Shown piece after piece: positions 1-8,178 of a stretch of DNA of 64,000 nt (the stretch's first letter is position 1; every line of letters begins with the position of its first letter). The stretch is from positions 137,733 through 201,732 of the forward strand of contig NZ_JAEUGD010000058.1 in NCBI RefSeq assembly GCF_016775155.1, in the 5' to 3' direction. A model generated the notes under the pieces. The model ran no database searches, had not been told where the DNA came from, and saw only the letters and a list, made by a program, of their open reading frames with translations. This DNA comes from Fulvivirga marina. GTDB lineage: Bacteria > Bacteroidota > Bacteroidia > Cytophagales > Cyclobacteriaceae. The position numbers were made by a program, and so were the translations under genes.

Positions 1-408
1 GTTGGACAGAAGAGTACAAAAAACTGACACGCGACTTTCATATTAAACTATAATGTAAAATCAGAGTCTCTTTAAGCTTCAAAGCCAACTCAAAAGCCTC
101 CCTTGGCATGTAGGTTGATGTTCTGATCAAAACAGGTTCGGAAGGTTAAAAAAATTTAAAAATAAGCGTCAAGCACAGACTAGAAACCATCTCCAAAAAC
201 AACAACAAACTGACTTACAATAGGTTAAAATCCAAAATAACCTTAATGTTACCTAAAAATAAACAATGCTTATATCACTAGCATTAATGGATGAGTTCTA
301 CTATCTTTATATCGATATTTGGGCCTCTTTGATATAGCAAGGGCCTCTTTTAACCTTGCTACTCCCTGACACTCAAACATCGTGTTTTTAATTAATTTAT
401 TATTTCCA
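1..408. other. Left-edge non-coding stretch with hairpin
   Basis: No convincing coding region is seen between the window edge and the RRM gene. The stretch is AT-rich. Near its right end a decamer GGGCCTCTTT occurs twice, about 20 bases apart (from 321 and 341), the second copy lying inside an 8-bp perfect inverted repeat (335-361). It is probably the 5' leader and promoter region of the RRM gene; a gene ending left of the window cannot be excluded. Confidence 0.6.
335..361 (+). promoter_or_regulatory. Inverted repeat in RRM gene leader
   Basis: TAGCAAGG and CCTTGCTA form a perfect 8-bp stem around an 11-base loop, 48 bases upstream of the start codon of the RRM protein. It has no T-tract, so it is not an obvious terminator. 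A role as an operator or as a leader RNA hairpin recognised by the RNA-binding product itself is inference only. Confidence 0.4.
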
Positions 409-663
409 ATGAACATTTTTGTAGCAAAGCTAAACTACCGAACCACCAGCGAAGAACTCCAAAGACAGTTTGAAGCATTTGGTGAAGTCAGTTCTGCCAA
501 AGTTATCTTTGACAGAGAAACACAACGATCTAAAGGTTTCGGGTTTGTTGAAATGCCAGATGATGATGCCGCCAGAGAGGCTATTCAGGCACTCAATGAG
601 TCTGAATTTGACGGAAGAACTATCGTTGTTAAAGAAGCGAGACCGAAAACTGAAACTTATTAA
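409..663 (+). CDS. RRM-domain RNA-binding protein
   Basis: An 84-residue protein made of a single RNA recognition motif. RNP2 is visible at residues 3-8 (IFVAKL) and RNP1 at 42-49 (KGFGFVEM), with the expected aromatic residues for stacking on RNA bases. It would bind single-stranded RNA in the cytoplasm; in Bacteroidota and cyanobacteria such small RRM proteins are often cold-responsive RNA chaperones, which is family knowledge, not shown here. The ATG at 409 was chosen over an upstream GTG at 382 because RNP2 begins directly after it. The gene is monocistronic: a strong terminator follows and the leader carries an inverted repeat. Confidence 0.93.
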   Translation: MNIFVAKLNYRTTSEELQRQFEAFGEVSSAKVIFDRETQRSKGFGFVEMPDDDAAREAIQALNESEFDGRTIVVKEARPKTETY

Positions 664-686
664 TTTATAATAAACATCAGTGTTAC

Positions 687-724
687 AAACCGTCCCAATT
701 CATAATTGAGACGGTTTTTTTTAT
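687..724 (+). terminator. Rho-independent terminator after RRM gene
   Basis: A stem of AAACCGTC and GACGGTTT, extended by CAATT/AATTG, is followed by a run of T. It ends transcription of the RRM gene. Confidence 0.9.
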
Positions 725-826
725 TTTCAGCCACACCACCTCCTACCCAACACCTCCACCAGGTTAAACACAATAGCTAAAAGCTTGCTCTTGAAAATCT
801 TAAAAGAAAATTTCAAAAAATTATTC

Positions 827-853
827 ATTGTTTAAACATTATTGTTTTAACAT
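827..853 (+). promoter_or_regulatory. Tandem 14-bp repeat, probable MarR operator
   Basis: ATTGTTTAAACAT (827-839) is repeated as ATTGTTTTAACAT (841-853), so the two copies are offset by 14 bp with one mismatch. The core TGTTTAAACA is a perfect 10-bp palindrome, as expected for a dimeric winged-helix regulator. The block lies immediately upstream of the -7 element of the YceI gene, whose neighbour encodes a MarR regulator; binding by that protein is inferred. Confidence 0.55.
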
Positions 854-857
854 CGTT

Positions 858-865
858 TATATTTG
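858..865 (+). promoter_or_regulatory. -7 promoter element (TAnnTTTG) of YceI gene
   Basis: TATATTTG matches the Bacteroidota primary sigma factor -7 consensus TAnnTTTG and lies 35 bases before the YceI start codon. No clear -33 TTTG is found at the usual 19-20 base spacing, so the promoter may depend on, or be overlapped by, the tandem repeat just upstream. Confidence 0.55.
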
Positions 866-899
866 CATGAAACAAATTGAAATCACAAAAATTAGAATC

Positions 900-1478
900 A
901 TGAAAAAAGTAAGTCTATTATCAGCCTTAGTACTTATTGCTGGTATGTCTTTCGGCCAAACCAAATGGGGAATTGATGCCGCTCACTCTAACATCGGCTT
1001 CACTGTAAGTCATATGGTTATTTCAGAAACTGAAGGTAACTTCAAAGAATTTGATGCTACTGTTACCAGCAGCAAAGAAGATTTTGATGGCGCTGCAGTT
1101 GTATTTACTGCCAAAGTAGCTTCTATCGACACAGACAACGAGAAAAGAGATGAGCACTTAAAAGGAGAAGATTTCTTCAACGCTGAAAAGTATCCTGAAA
1201 TTAAATTTGATGGTAAGATCAAGAAATCAGGTTCTAAATATCAGCTAGTTGGAGATTTCACTATGAGAGGTGTAACTAAAAAAGTGACTTTTGATGTGAA
1301 GTACAACGGCACTGTTAAAGACCCTTGGGGAAACATCAAATCAGGTTTCAAAATTAACGGAATTGTTAACAGACAAGATTACGGGTTGAAATGGGGTGCA
1401 TTGACTGAAGCCGGTGGCGCTGTAGTAGGAGATGAAGTCAATATCATCTGTAATGTTGAGTTACAGAAAAAAGGTTAG
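900..1478 (+). CDS. YceI family periplasmic protein
   Basis: A 192-residue secreted protein: a signal peptide (residues 1-19, ending SFG before Q) followed by a complete YceI domain, a lipocalin-like beta barrel that binds a polyprenoid or other amphiphilic lipid in the periplasm. The family pattern is clear: WGIDAAHSNIGFTVSH near the N-terminus, the HLKGEDFF segment, and the FTMRGVTK motif. The ATG at 900 begins the signal peptide; a longer reading from 828 would run through the operator and promoter and is rejected. It sits 121 bases before a MarR regulator gene in the same direction, with a terminator between them. Bacteroidota often pair YceI with MarR; the inducing signal is unknown. Confidence 0.93.
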   Translation: MKKVSLLSALVLIAGMSFGQTKWGIDAAHSNIGFTVSHMVISETEGNFKEFDATVTSSKEDFDGAAVVFTAKVASIDTDNEKRDEHLKGEDFFNAEKYPEIKFDGKIKKSGSKYQLVGDFTMRGVTKKVTFDVKYNGTVKDPWGNIKSGFKINGIVNRQDYGLKWGALTEAGGAVVGDEVNIICNVELQKKG

Positions 1479-1483
1479 TATCT

Positions 1484-1514
1484 TGGAGGGTTAAAAAGAC
1501 CCTCCAGTTTTTTT
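1484..1514 (+). terminator. Terminator between YceI and MarR genes
   Basis: TGGAGGGT and ACCCTCCA form an 8-bp perfect stem with a 7-base loop, followed by seven T. It should limit read-through from the YceI gene into the MarR gene. Confidence 0.88.
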
Positions 1515-1599
1515 ATAAATTAATATGGGCTTAGGTTCTATCACCTATTACCCATATGCCTGTTTCACTTGTAGATCGCTGGAGATGAATCCCATAGAA

Positions 1600-2049
1600 A
1601 TGAATTTTGAAGAAGAAATACAGCAAAAAAAATTTAAAAGTGAAAAACAGAAGGCTACTCTAAACCTGATTTTCACATCCGGATGGCTGGTTAACAGACA
1701 TAAGGAATTTTTTAAACCTTTTGGCATTACCAATCAACAATACAATGTCTTGCGTATTTTGCGTGGCCAACACCCCAAATCCATATCAACCTGCGTTATT
1801 AAAGAGCGGATGCTTGACAGAAACTCTGATGTATCCAGAATTGTAGATCGCCTTACCCTAAAAGGCTGGGTAAGTAAAGAAATTTGCCCCAATGACCGTA
1901 GACTTGTAGATGTCATCATCAGCGACGACGGCTTAGCTCTGCTTAAGAGAATGGATAGTGCTGTTGAAAAACTGGACAGTCAACTGGGGAATTTATCTGA
2001 AAAAGACGCAAAGCTCCTAAATGATCTATTAGACAAAATCAGGGAATAA
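1600..2049 (+). CDS. MarR family transcriptional regulator
   Basis: About 149 residues from this start, the normal size for MarR, with the winged-helix core: the region reading GITNQQYNVLRILRGQ, the recognition helix around DRNSDVSRIVDRL, and the beta-wing NDRRLVDVIIS. It is a dimeric DNA-binding protein that usually represses and is released by small ligands or oxidants. Starts at 1525, 1585 and 1600 are all possible; 1585 has GGAG just before it, while 1600 gives the usual family N-terminus. Its likely target is the tandem ATTGTTTWAACAT repeat upstream of the YceI gene (inference). A cytochrome c pseudogene follows downstream. Confidence 0.9.
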   Translation: MNFEEEIQQKKFKSEKQKATLNLIFTSGWLVNRHKEFFKPFGITNQQYNVLRILRGQHPKSISTCVIKERMLDRNSDVSRIVDRLTLKGWVSKEICPNDRRLVDVIISDDGLALLKRMDSAVEKLDSQLGNLSEKDAKLLNDLLDKIRE

Positions 2050-2125
2050 GAATTTATCCTTCAAAAAGCATAAATTAATCGCGCAATTTTAGCTTATCAC
2101 ATGGTTCTCCCGTTTGTCATCAACC

Positions 2126-2467
2126 ATGAAAAAGATACTAAAAGCCATTCTGATTAACATAGGTTGTGTTGCCCTTATAATTTTTGCTGGTGAAAAACAA
2201 TAGCAGTTTCATGAGAGGAGGTAACAAACCTATTGACAGTCAAGGTAACGTAATGATAACCACTATCCTGACATCCGCCCCTGAAAGCGGCCAAAAGAAC
2301 GGTTTGTAAAAGCTGTGAAGTATGGAATAAAGGAAAATGAGCCCACTCTACGAGAGCCCATGATGCCATATATTCAGCTAAAAGACAGTGAGTCTAAAGC
2401 TATTTATGCTTATCTAAAGACTATACCTGCAATAAAAAATGAAATAAAGCGCTCTATGATCGACTAA
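2126..2467 (+). pseudogene. Decayed c-type cytochrome gene
   Basis: Three fragments in different frames together resemble a small cytochrome c. From 2126 there is a signal-anchor-like start (MKKILKAILINIG...) stopping after 25 codons. From 2211 a second frame reads GGNKPIDSQGNV. From about 2300 the third frame reads RFVKAVKYGI..., MMPYIQL and AIYAYLKTIP, typical of the C-terminal methionine-ligand and helix region of such cytochromes. The haem-binding CxxCH is absent, so there is a deletion plus at least one frameshift. The last codons overlap the 3' end of the convergent histidine kinase gene. The assignment rests on pattern recognition of the C-terminal half. Confidence 0.6.
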
Positions 2468-4404
2468 GAACCAACAACTTCTGACGTGAGTACCCCCTTA
2501 AACAAAGGCATATGTATAGTAAAGGTGGTTCCCACACCTTCTTCACTATCTACAGTAATGCTACCGCCATTCATTTCTGAAAAGGAATAAACTAACTGTA
2601 ACCCAAGACCAAGTCCTTTTTCCCCCTCTGTCCCCCATGATCTCTTGTGTCCGGCAAGCTTAAATAAACCTTTCAATTCCTCTTGAGGAATTCCTCTTCC
2701 GGTATCTGCAACATGTACAGCAGCCATACCATCATCCTTTTCTGCTGATAGCGTTACAAAGCCCCCTTCCCCTGTAAACTTCAACGCATTATTCACTAAA
2801 TTTCTCAATATGGTTCTTAAACTATTACTATCCACCCATAGCTGAATATCTTCAGGAATATGTGTAGTTAAGCTAATTTTCTTAGCTTGGGCCATATTGT
2901 TAAACAACCCCATAATATCCTTAGAAAGATCATGAAGGTTAACCATTCCAGGACTATAGGGCACTTTTCCTTGCTGAGAAACTGCCCAATCCAACAGATC
3001 GTCCAGTAAGGTTGACAATTGATCTACAGAGTGATCAAAGTGTTCATTAAGTTCAACCAGTTCATCTATACAGTTCTGATCAATATACATTTTAATGAGC
3101 CTGGACATCCCCTTAAAAGCATGAACTGGCCCACGTAAATCATGAGAAATGATAGAAAAGAACTTATCCTTGGATTGATTTAACTCATCCAACTGATCTC
3201 GCTGCGTCTCAATTTCTTCTTTTTGTTCACTGAGGATGTAATTTGTGTGCTGCCTCTGCTTACTGTTTTTATAAAACATAAAAGCCAAAACACCCACCAG
3301 TATGGTTACAATGGTCAGTCCGACTCCTATAATCTGTTGATTGCGCTTTTGGACACTTAGCAAATCTACTTCTGCCTGCTTCTGAGAAACTTCATACTCA
3401 GTACGCAAATCCGCCATCTTCCGTATAGTCTCTTCATTATTGATACTGTCTCGGTAAACTATGTATTGACTTTGAAATTCAAAAGCCCTTTCGTATTCCC
3501 TAAGGTCGTTATAGAGTTCTGAAAGTTTAAGCGAAGCGTCTCTTATTTGCTCTTTAAAACCACCCTTAACAGCCTGTTTATGACTTCGATTTGCATACTC
3601 CAATGCTCTTTCATAGTCGCCCTTATCTTTGTATATATCCGCCATGTAAGTATCATAGACTGAAATTGCATATGTATCACCTAACCCCTTAAGTATACCA
3701 ATGGCCTCATTTATATTTTCCTCCGCCAAATCATTTTGACCTTGTTCGGCATATACAAGACCTATATTTCCATGATTATATGCCAATCCGGTACGATGCT
3801 CTTTAATCGAAAAAAGCGTTTTCGACAATTTGAAAGCTATCAATGAGGAGTCAAGTTGCTTATTCAACCTATATGACTCACCTGAATTCATCAATAGGGT
3901 AGCCTGACCTAATGTATCTTTATGTACTTTATATATACCAATCCCCTTTTGATAATACTGTAAAGCAAGCCTGTAATTTCCTTGAAGCCTATAGACGCTG
4001 GCAATTGCATTATATGCGGAGGCCTCCCTACTGTATTCTCTACTGGCATCAACATACTTAAGGCTCTTAAAAAGAGCTTCTAACGCTTGATCCAAATCAC
4101 CTTTCAGCTTATTAGCGTAACCAATGTTTAAAAGTGCCCTAAAAAGCCAATCCTCATTATTGTTCTCTTTTGAAAGTCTAATAGCTATTCCTGCAAACTC
4201 AATCCTTGTATTGGGATTCCTGTGTTTAACAAAAATTTGATGCAAATATTCGAAATGAGTAGAATCATCAGGAAAACTCATTTCCTTATAAGCCATAGCA
4301 AGACTATCTATTCTATTCGAATTTTGACTGTATAACGGCAAACAAAAAAAATGGCCTACTATTAATATATAGACCATTTTTTTCATTGAGTTAGCAATTA
4401 TCAT
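2464..4404 (-). CDS. TPR-containing sensor histidine kinase
   Basis: A 646-residue membrane sensor. In order: signal peptide (about 1-26), tandem tetratricopeptide repeats in the periplasm (about 60-310), a transmembrane helix (about 350-375), a coiled coil, a HisKA dimerisation helix with the phosphoacceptor histidine in SHDLRGP near residue 421, and a HATPase domain with N-box NLVNNALKF, G1 DTGRGIP and G2 GLGLGL. No receiver domain or response regulator lies next to it, so the partner is elsewhere. The start at 4404 overlaps the stop of the upstream small gene as ATGA, arguing for translational coupling. The TPR sensor is common in Bacteroidota; the stimulus is unknown. Confidence 0.92.
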   Translation of the reverse strand: MIIANSMKKMVYILIVGHFFCLPLYSQNSNRIDSLAMAYKEMSFPDDSTHFEYLHQIFVKHRNPNTRIEFAGIAIRLSKENNNEDWLFRALLNIGYANKLKGDLDQALEALFKSLKYVDASREYSREASAYNAIASVYRLQGNYRLALQYYQKGIGIYKVHKDTLGQATLLMNSGESYRLNKQLDSSLIAFKLSKTLFSIKEHRTGLAYNHGNIGLVYAEQGQNDLAEENINEAIGILKGLGDTYAISVYDTYMADIYKDKGDYERALEYANRSHKQAVKGGFKEQIRDASLKLSELYNDLREYERAFEFQSQYIVYRDSINNEETIRKMADLRTEYEVSQKQAEVDLLSVQKRNQQIIGVGLTIVTILVGVLAFMFYKNSKQRQHTNYILSEQKEEIETQRDQLDELNQSKDKFFSIISHDLRGPVHAFKGMSRLIKMYIDQNCIDELVELNEHFDHSVDQLSTLLDDLLDWAVSQQGKVPYSPGMVNLHDLSKDIMGLFNNMAQAKKISLTTHIPEDIQLWVDSNSLRTILRNLVNNALKFTGEGGFVTLSAEKDDGMAAVHVADTGRGIPQEELKGLFKLAGHKRSWGTEGEKGLGLGLQLVYSFSEMNGGSITVDSEEGVGTTFTIHMPLFKGVLTSEVVGS

Positions 4405-4751
4405 GGATTAGGCTGAATTTCAAGCTCAGGATCATCAACATACTCCGTCCCATTAATTTTGTAAGCAATATTATAAGACTCGTTCCCCGTGGCTGAGTTG
4501 CTCACAATCCCTTTAAAAGAACCATCACTTTGTTTCGTGGGGTCACTGCTAAAAATATCCTGGCTACCTGTCTTTGCATAAATATTGACGATCTCATCAA
4601 TGCCTCCACCACTGACAAGTTCCCATACAACGGTATCTCCCGGAGATACCGCTGTAGTAATGGTATTATCTCCAGAGTCCCCTTCATTATCGGAAAGAAA
4701 GAGACCGGTTCCACTGGCTTGTTTACTAATAAAAATAGTTTCGGTTGCCAT
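4401..4751 (-). CDS. Small unknown protein coupled to the kinase
   Basis: A 116-residue acidic protein without a signal peptide or membrane segment. The pattern of short hydrophobic strands, the GDTVVWEL segment and the glycine-rich turns suggest a small all-beta (immunoglobulin or cupredoxin-like) fold, but no copper ligands are evident. It ends in DDPELEIQPNP, a kind of proline- and aspartate-containing tail I associate with small Bacteroidota proteins of unknown role. Its stop codon overlaps the start of the histidine kinase (ATGA), so the two are probably made together. I do not recognise a function; a ligand-binding or signalling partner of the kinase is conjecture. Confidence 0.75.
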   Translation of the reverse strand: MATETIFISKQASGTGLFLSDNEGDSGDNTITTAVSPGDTVVWELVSGGGIDEIVNIYAKTGSQDIFSSDPTKQSDGSFKGIVSNSATGNESYNIAYKINGTEYVDDPELEIQPNP

Positions 4752-5293
4752 AATTAAATTTGGTTAATTAAAAGTTAAAAGTTTTAGCACATATGGGCTT
4801 TAGTGGGGTTTGATTAAATCAACAATAACAAAATAATTCAGCTATATGGCAATCAATCAATATAAAGCACCATTCAAGTTTAAAAAATTAACACTTCATT
4901 TGAAACAAAAACTGTAAGACTTTATCAACAAGCTTTTGATGCTAAAATGGCAATCAACAGAAGTGGCAAGTAAGAATATAGCCTTATCACAAATCAAATA
5001 ACTGATTTACAGAATATTAAAAAAACAAAAGAAGGATATATGTGATTTAAAAAGGATATTGAACACATTCTCATGTCCGTGCATTTGACGGTTAAGCTTT
5101 CCAAACTTTGGAAGTTAAGTTAAGCTGCCTTGAAAGGTACGTAAATGTCAATTCTGCCGACCCCAGGCTTAACCTTTCACCGGTCTTCATAGTAAAATTT
5201 CGCCCGTGATTTTACAAAAAAATCCCGGACCAAAAGCCCGGGATTTGAAATGACCGCCTTAAAGCCGCAGTTCGACTGCGACAACCCTACTTA
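4752..5293. other. Intergenic region, no gene seen
   Basis: About 540 bases of AT-rich sequence with no convincing ORF. It should hold the minus-strand promoter of the small gene and kinase. Small palindromes are present: TTCCAA-ACT-TTGGAA near 5099, GTAAAAT/ATTTTAC (5192-5215), the terminator at 5214-5246 and a short CGCAG/CTGCG hairpin near 5266. Confidence 0.6.
5214..5246 (-). terminator. Terminator of the helical unknown gene
   Basis: Read on the minus strand, AAATCCCGG pairs with CCGGGATTT and is followed by a run of T. It lies about 50 bases beyond the stop of the minus-strand gene at 5294. Confidence 0.8.
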
Positions 5294-5674
5294 TTAATTA
5301 AGTGGAAAGTTTACACTATCCTTAATCATCATCATTTTAACTTCATCTCTAATTTGGATAAGGTGCTCTATCTGTCTGGTCATTAATCCATGCATCACCT
5401 TAAACTCCTTCTCGTAATCTTCCAAACACTCCGCCTTTTCCATCAACGGGGTCAGATCCTCATTATATATTTTGTGGGCAAATTCCATGTTAATTTGCTC
5501 ATACTCAAATAACGCTCTTTTTGTTTTGTCCAATAGTGTGTTCAGGCTTTCAAAAAGTTTGTTATAACGGCCGTTAGAATCCTCCCATGTCATTTTCATT
5601 GCATTTGCATTTTCTGTTTTACATCTATTTTCTTTCCATTTACTTGAAGTTCCCGGCAAAAACCTTTTGCCCAT
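5294..5674 (-). CDS. Hypothetical helical protein
   Basis: Up to 126 residues, predicted almost wholly alpha-helical from the heptad-like spacing of leucine, methionine and charged residues (for example LFESLNTLLDKTKRALFEYEQ); no signal peptide or membrane segment. The start at 5674 has GAGG a few bases upstream; an internal ATG at 5599 would give 101 residues and may be the true start because the first 25 residues are basic and unstructured. It stands alone with a good terminator downstream and long non-coding DNA on both sides. I do not recognise the family; a coiled-coil or four-helix-bundle protein is all that can be said. Confidence 0.6.
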   Translation of the reverse strand: MGKRFLPGTSSKWKENRCKTENANAMKMTWEDSNGRYNKLFESLNTLLDKTKRALFEYEQINMEFAHKIYNEDLTPLMEKAECLEDYEKEFKVMHGLMTRQIEHLIQIRDEVKMMMIKDSVNFPLN

Positions 5675-6250
5675 ATTACCTCAAATAGAATGATCCTGGT
5701 AGGTTGAAAAGAAAATCACTAAGCTGCATTTCAGCGAAATATTACACTTTGTTAATAGTAAAGTTCAGCATTGCAGCAACCTTACTATCTCATGAATATA
5801 ATAATTTCCCACAACTTTATTACACACACAAAACAATATTTATACTCATAAACCCCAAAATTAAGTGATTCACTTACATGAATAAATATAAAAACAACAA
5901 AAGACATTGAACTAGGACAAATAAAAAAATCCTTTCATCCCACAAAAAAGTTACATCACAGAAAAATATCCGCTAAATATAAAATACATACCTTCACCTA
6001 TTTTATTTGTCGCAACTCTTAAATATTCTACACTAATGGAGGTTTAGAATTTTATAAACTGAAGCTATAAATGTAGCAACCATATAGATTACAGAATATC
6101 GAAGGTCACTAAGAGATATTCTGTAACATTTGAAAGAAAATCAGGTTAAGCACCTTGTAGCCAAATATAGCTTCCGAAGCCATTGTAAAATTTGATATTA
6201 CAACACCTTCGGAAACTACGAATCAATACATGAGAGCAGTAATGGAGAAC
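5675..6250. other. Intergenic region with two large inverted repeats
   Basis: No gene is supported here. The sequence is strongly AT-rich. It carries a perfect 12-bp inverted repeat TTACAGAATATC/GATATTCTGTAA with a 14-base loop (6089-6126) and a second nested palindrome, TTCCGAAG/CTTCGGAA enclosing TTGTA/TACAA, at about 6171-6213, shortly after the M3 peptidase gene on the minus strand. Neither has a T-tract. Confidence 0.6.
6089..6126. repeat. 12-bp perfect inverted repeat
   Basis: TTACAGAATATC and GATATTCTGTAA flank a 14-base loop. There is no adjacent T-run. It could be an RNA hairpin at the end of the peptidase transcript or a protein site; no function can be assigned from the sequence. 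Confidence 0.6.
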
Positions 6251-7975
6251 TTAAAGCTTCTCCATTTCCTGCTGCACAAAACTCATCAACTCTTTGATAT
6301 AAGATCTGCTAAAATCAAACTTGATATGTGCAGCTTTATAGACTTCAGGTATTGACCGCATATAGCCTAACCTCAAAGCGTTCATATACCCTTCCAGACC
6401 TTTTCTTGAATCTTCTTTATAATTTTTCCAGACAGCTACTGCTCCCAACTGAGCCATTCCATATTCAATGTAGTAGAAGGGCACTTCATACAAATGAAGC
6501 TGTTTTTGCCACAAAAAATCACGATTCTGCTCTAACCCCGACCAGTCTGTAACATTATCTGAAAACTGAGCAAAGATTTCATTCCAGGCTTTGGCTCTTT
6601 CATCCTCAGAATGCTCCGGATTTTCATATACCCAATGCTGGAATTTATCAATGGTTGCCACCCATGGCAGAGTTTCTATAATCTGTTCCAAATGCTCCTT
6701 TTTGGCACGCTTCAGGTCATCTTCATTGTCAAAGAAAAGGTTCCAATGATCCATGGAAATAAGCTCCATACTCATGGATGCCAACTCAGCAACCTCTGAA
6801 GGAGTGTGTTTAAAGTCAGCTAGCTCCAGATCTCTGGTAAGGAATGAGTGTACGGCATGCCCACCCTCATGTAATATGGTAATCATATCGCGAAGGGTTG
6901 ACGTTGCATTCATAAAAATGAATGGCACCCCTATCTCAGAAAGTGGGTAATTATACCCCCCGGGAGCTTTTCCTTTTCGAGACTCCAAATCAAGATGCCC
7001 CATTTCCTCCATAATCTCCAGACACTGGCCTAAAAACGGATCTAAACGCTTAAAGCATTCGATAGTTTTTGAAGTCAGCTCCTTACTAGATTCAAATGGC
7101 TTTAAGGCCTCTTTACCTTCAGCATCAACCGCTTTATCCCAAGGACGAAGCTGGTCAACACCAAGCTTTTCTTTTCTCTCCTGGGCTAATTGATTCAGCA
7201 TAGGCACTATTTCCTGGCTTACTGATGAGTGAAAGTCGAAGCAATCCTGCGGAGTATAATCAAAGCGGCCCATAGCCTTGAACATATAATCACGATAATT
7301 ATCAAAACCTGCATTTTCAGCCACCTGATCTCTCAGGGAGATAAGTTTGCTGTATAGTTCATTGAGCTTTTCCTTATCCTGAAGTCTTCGTTTGGCAATC
7401 TTATGATATACCTTTTCACGCTTAGCCCTATCGGTGGACTGTAGCATAACTGCAGCCTGTTGCAAGGTAAGCTCCTTCCCATCGACCTCCACCGTCATGG
7501 CACCATTGATCTGCCCAAATTTTTGAGTCTCGGTCTGCATTTCAGTAAAAAGCGGAATATTCTCCTCTCTGAATATTTCGATATCTTTTCTTAACTCACG
7601 GATCATAATATCAAAGCCTTCTTCCTGCTCCAGTTTTTCCGTAAAAGGAGTGTTCAGGGCCTTCTTGTTTAACTTATCCGCAATAGGAGATATTTTTGGC
7701 TGGATTTGCTGCACAAAATGATGATACGCTTTAGTATATTCTTCATTATCCGTAAATCGAGTCATGAAAATATATCTCCAGCCAGCATCTTCTGACACTA
7801 TCGATTCCAGTTCGCTGCGATCACTAAGCCATTTGCGCAAGTCTTCCGCTGAATTGATCTCTCTCTCCAATAAATTGTTATAAAATGGCTCAAGTCCTTC
7901 CCAGTTATCTATTTTAAAATCTTCTGGCAAAAATTTCCTTGGCTTTCTTTCTGGTAGTACTATTTCCTTTTTCAT
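6251..7975 (-). CDS. M3 family oligoendopeptidase (PepF-like)
   Basis: A 574-residue cytoplasmic zinc peptidase of the M3 (thimet oligopeptidase/PepF) family, which cuts short peptides. The zinc motif HEGGH is at about residues 369-373 within LHEGGHAVHSFL, and the third ligand region follows at about 25 residues (PSEVAELASMSMEL). Length matches PepF-type enzymes and no signal peptide is present. The gene is the last of a minus-strand operon: its ATG overlaps the stop of a tiny zinc-ribbon ORF as ATGA, which in turn follows the PaaE-like oxidoreductase gene. No link between those activities and peptide breakdown is obvious. Confidence 0.94.
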   Translation of the reverse strand: MKKEIVLPERKPRKFLPEDFKIDNWEGLEPFYNNLLEREINSAEDLRKWLSDRSELESIVSEDAGWRYIFMTRFTDNEEYTKAYHHFVQQIQPKISPIADKLNKKALNTPFTEKLEQEEGFDIMIRELRKDIEIFREENIPLFTEMQTETQKFGQINGAMTVEVDGKELTLQQAAVMLQSTDRAKREKVYHKIAKRRLQDKEKLNELYSKLISLRDQVAENAGFDNYRDYMFKAMGRFDYTPQDCFDFHSSVSQEIVPMLNQLAQERKEKLGVDQLRPWDKAVDAEGKEALKPFESSKELTSKTIECFKRLDPFLGQCLEIMEEMGHLDLESRKGKAPGGYNYPLSEIGVPFIFMNATSTLRDMITILHEGGHAVHSFLTRDLELADFKHTPSEVAELASMSMELISMDHWNLFFDNEDDLKRAKKEHLEQIIETLPWVATIDKFQHWVYENPEHSEDERAKAWNEIFAQFSDNVTDWSGLEQNRDFLWQKQLHLYEVPFYYIEYGMAQLGAVAVWKNYKEDSRKGLEGYMNALRLGYMRSIPEVYKAAHIKFDFSRSYIKELMSFVQQEMEKL

Positions 7976-8178
7976 GGGTTCCTGTTTCTTTTTTCTTTGT
8001 AATACTTGACCTTACTGAGATAAAACTCACCATGTTCAGGAGTCACTGCTTTAACATATGCTCCTGATTTGACAGACTCTCCGCAATACAGACAAGTAGC
8101 CGTACCTGAATCGGGGGAGAAATCAATACATTTTACATTGGCGCAAACCTTGGCTTGCTTTCCAACTTCCTCAAGACC
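7972..8178 (-). CDS. Tiny zinc-ribbon protein, start uncertain
   Basis: An open frame of about 70 codons lies between the oxidoreductase and peptidase genes. It reads VCANVKCIDF, then ATCLYCGESV, giving C-x4-C and C-x2-C pairs that look like a zinc ribbon, and ends with a basic tail (KVKYYKEKRNRNP). Its TGA overlaps the peptidase ATG (ATGA), as in coupled genes. No ATG, GTG or TTG occurs in frame before the first cysteines, and an in-frame stop lies at 8185-8187. The start may be a rare codon such as ATT, or the gene may have lost its start or carry a frameshift. The span given is the plausible open frame, not a proven CDS. Confidence 0.5.
   Translation of the reverse strand, partial: GLEEVGKQAKVCANVKCIDFSPDSGTATCLYCGESVKSGAYVKAVTPEHGEFYLSKVKYYKEKRNRNP

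Noticed and set aside
1010-1222. Minus-strand ORF inside the YceI gene
   Set aside because: Shadow of a clear plus-strand gene; no family resemblance and poor start context. The same holds for most other ORFs inside recognised genes.
2175-2369. 64-codon minus-strand ORF over the cytochrome remnant
   Set aside because: The opposite strand carries recognisable cytochrome fragments; this ORF has no family pattern.
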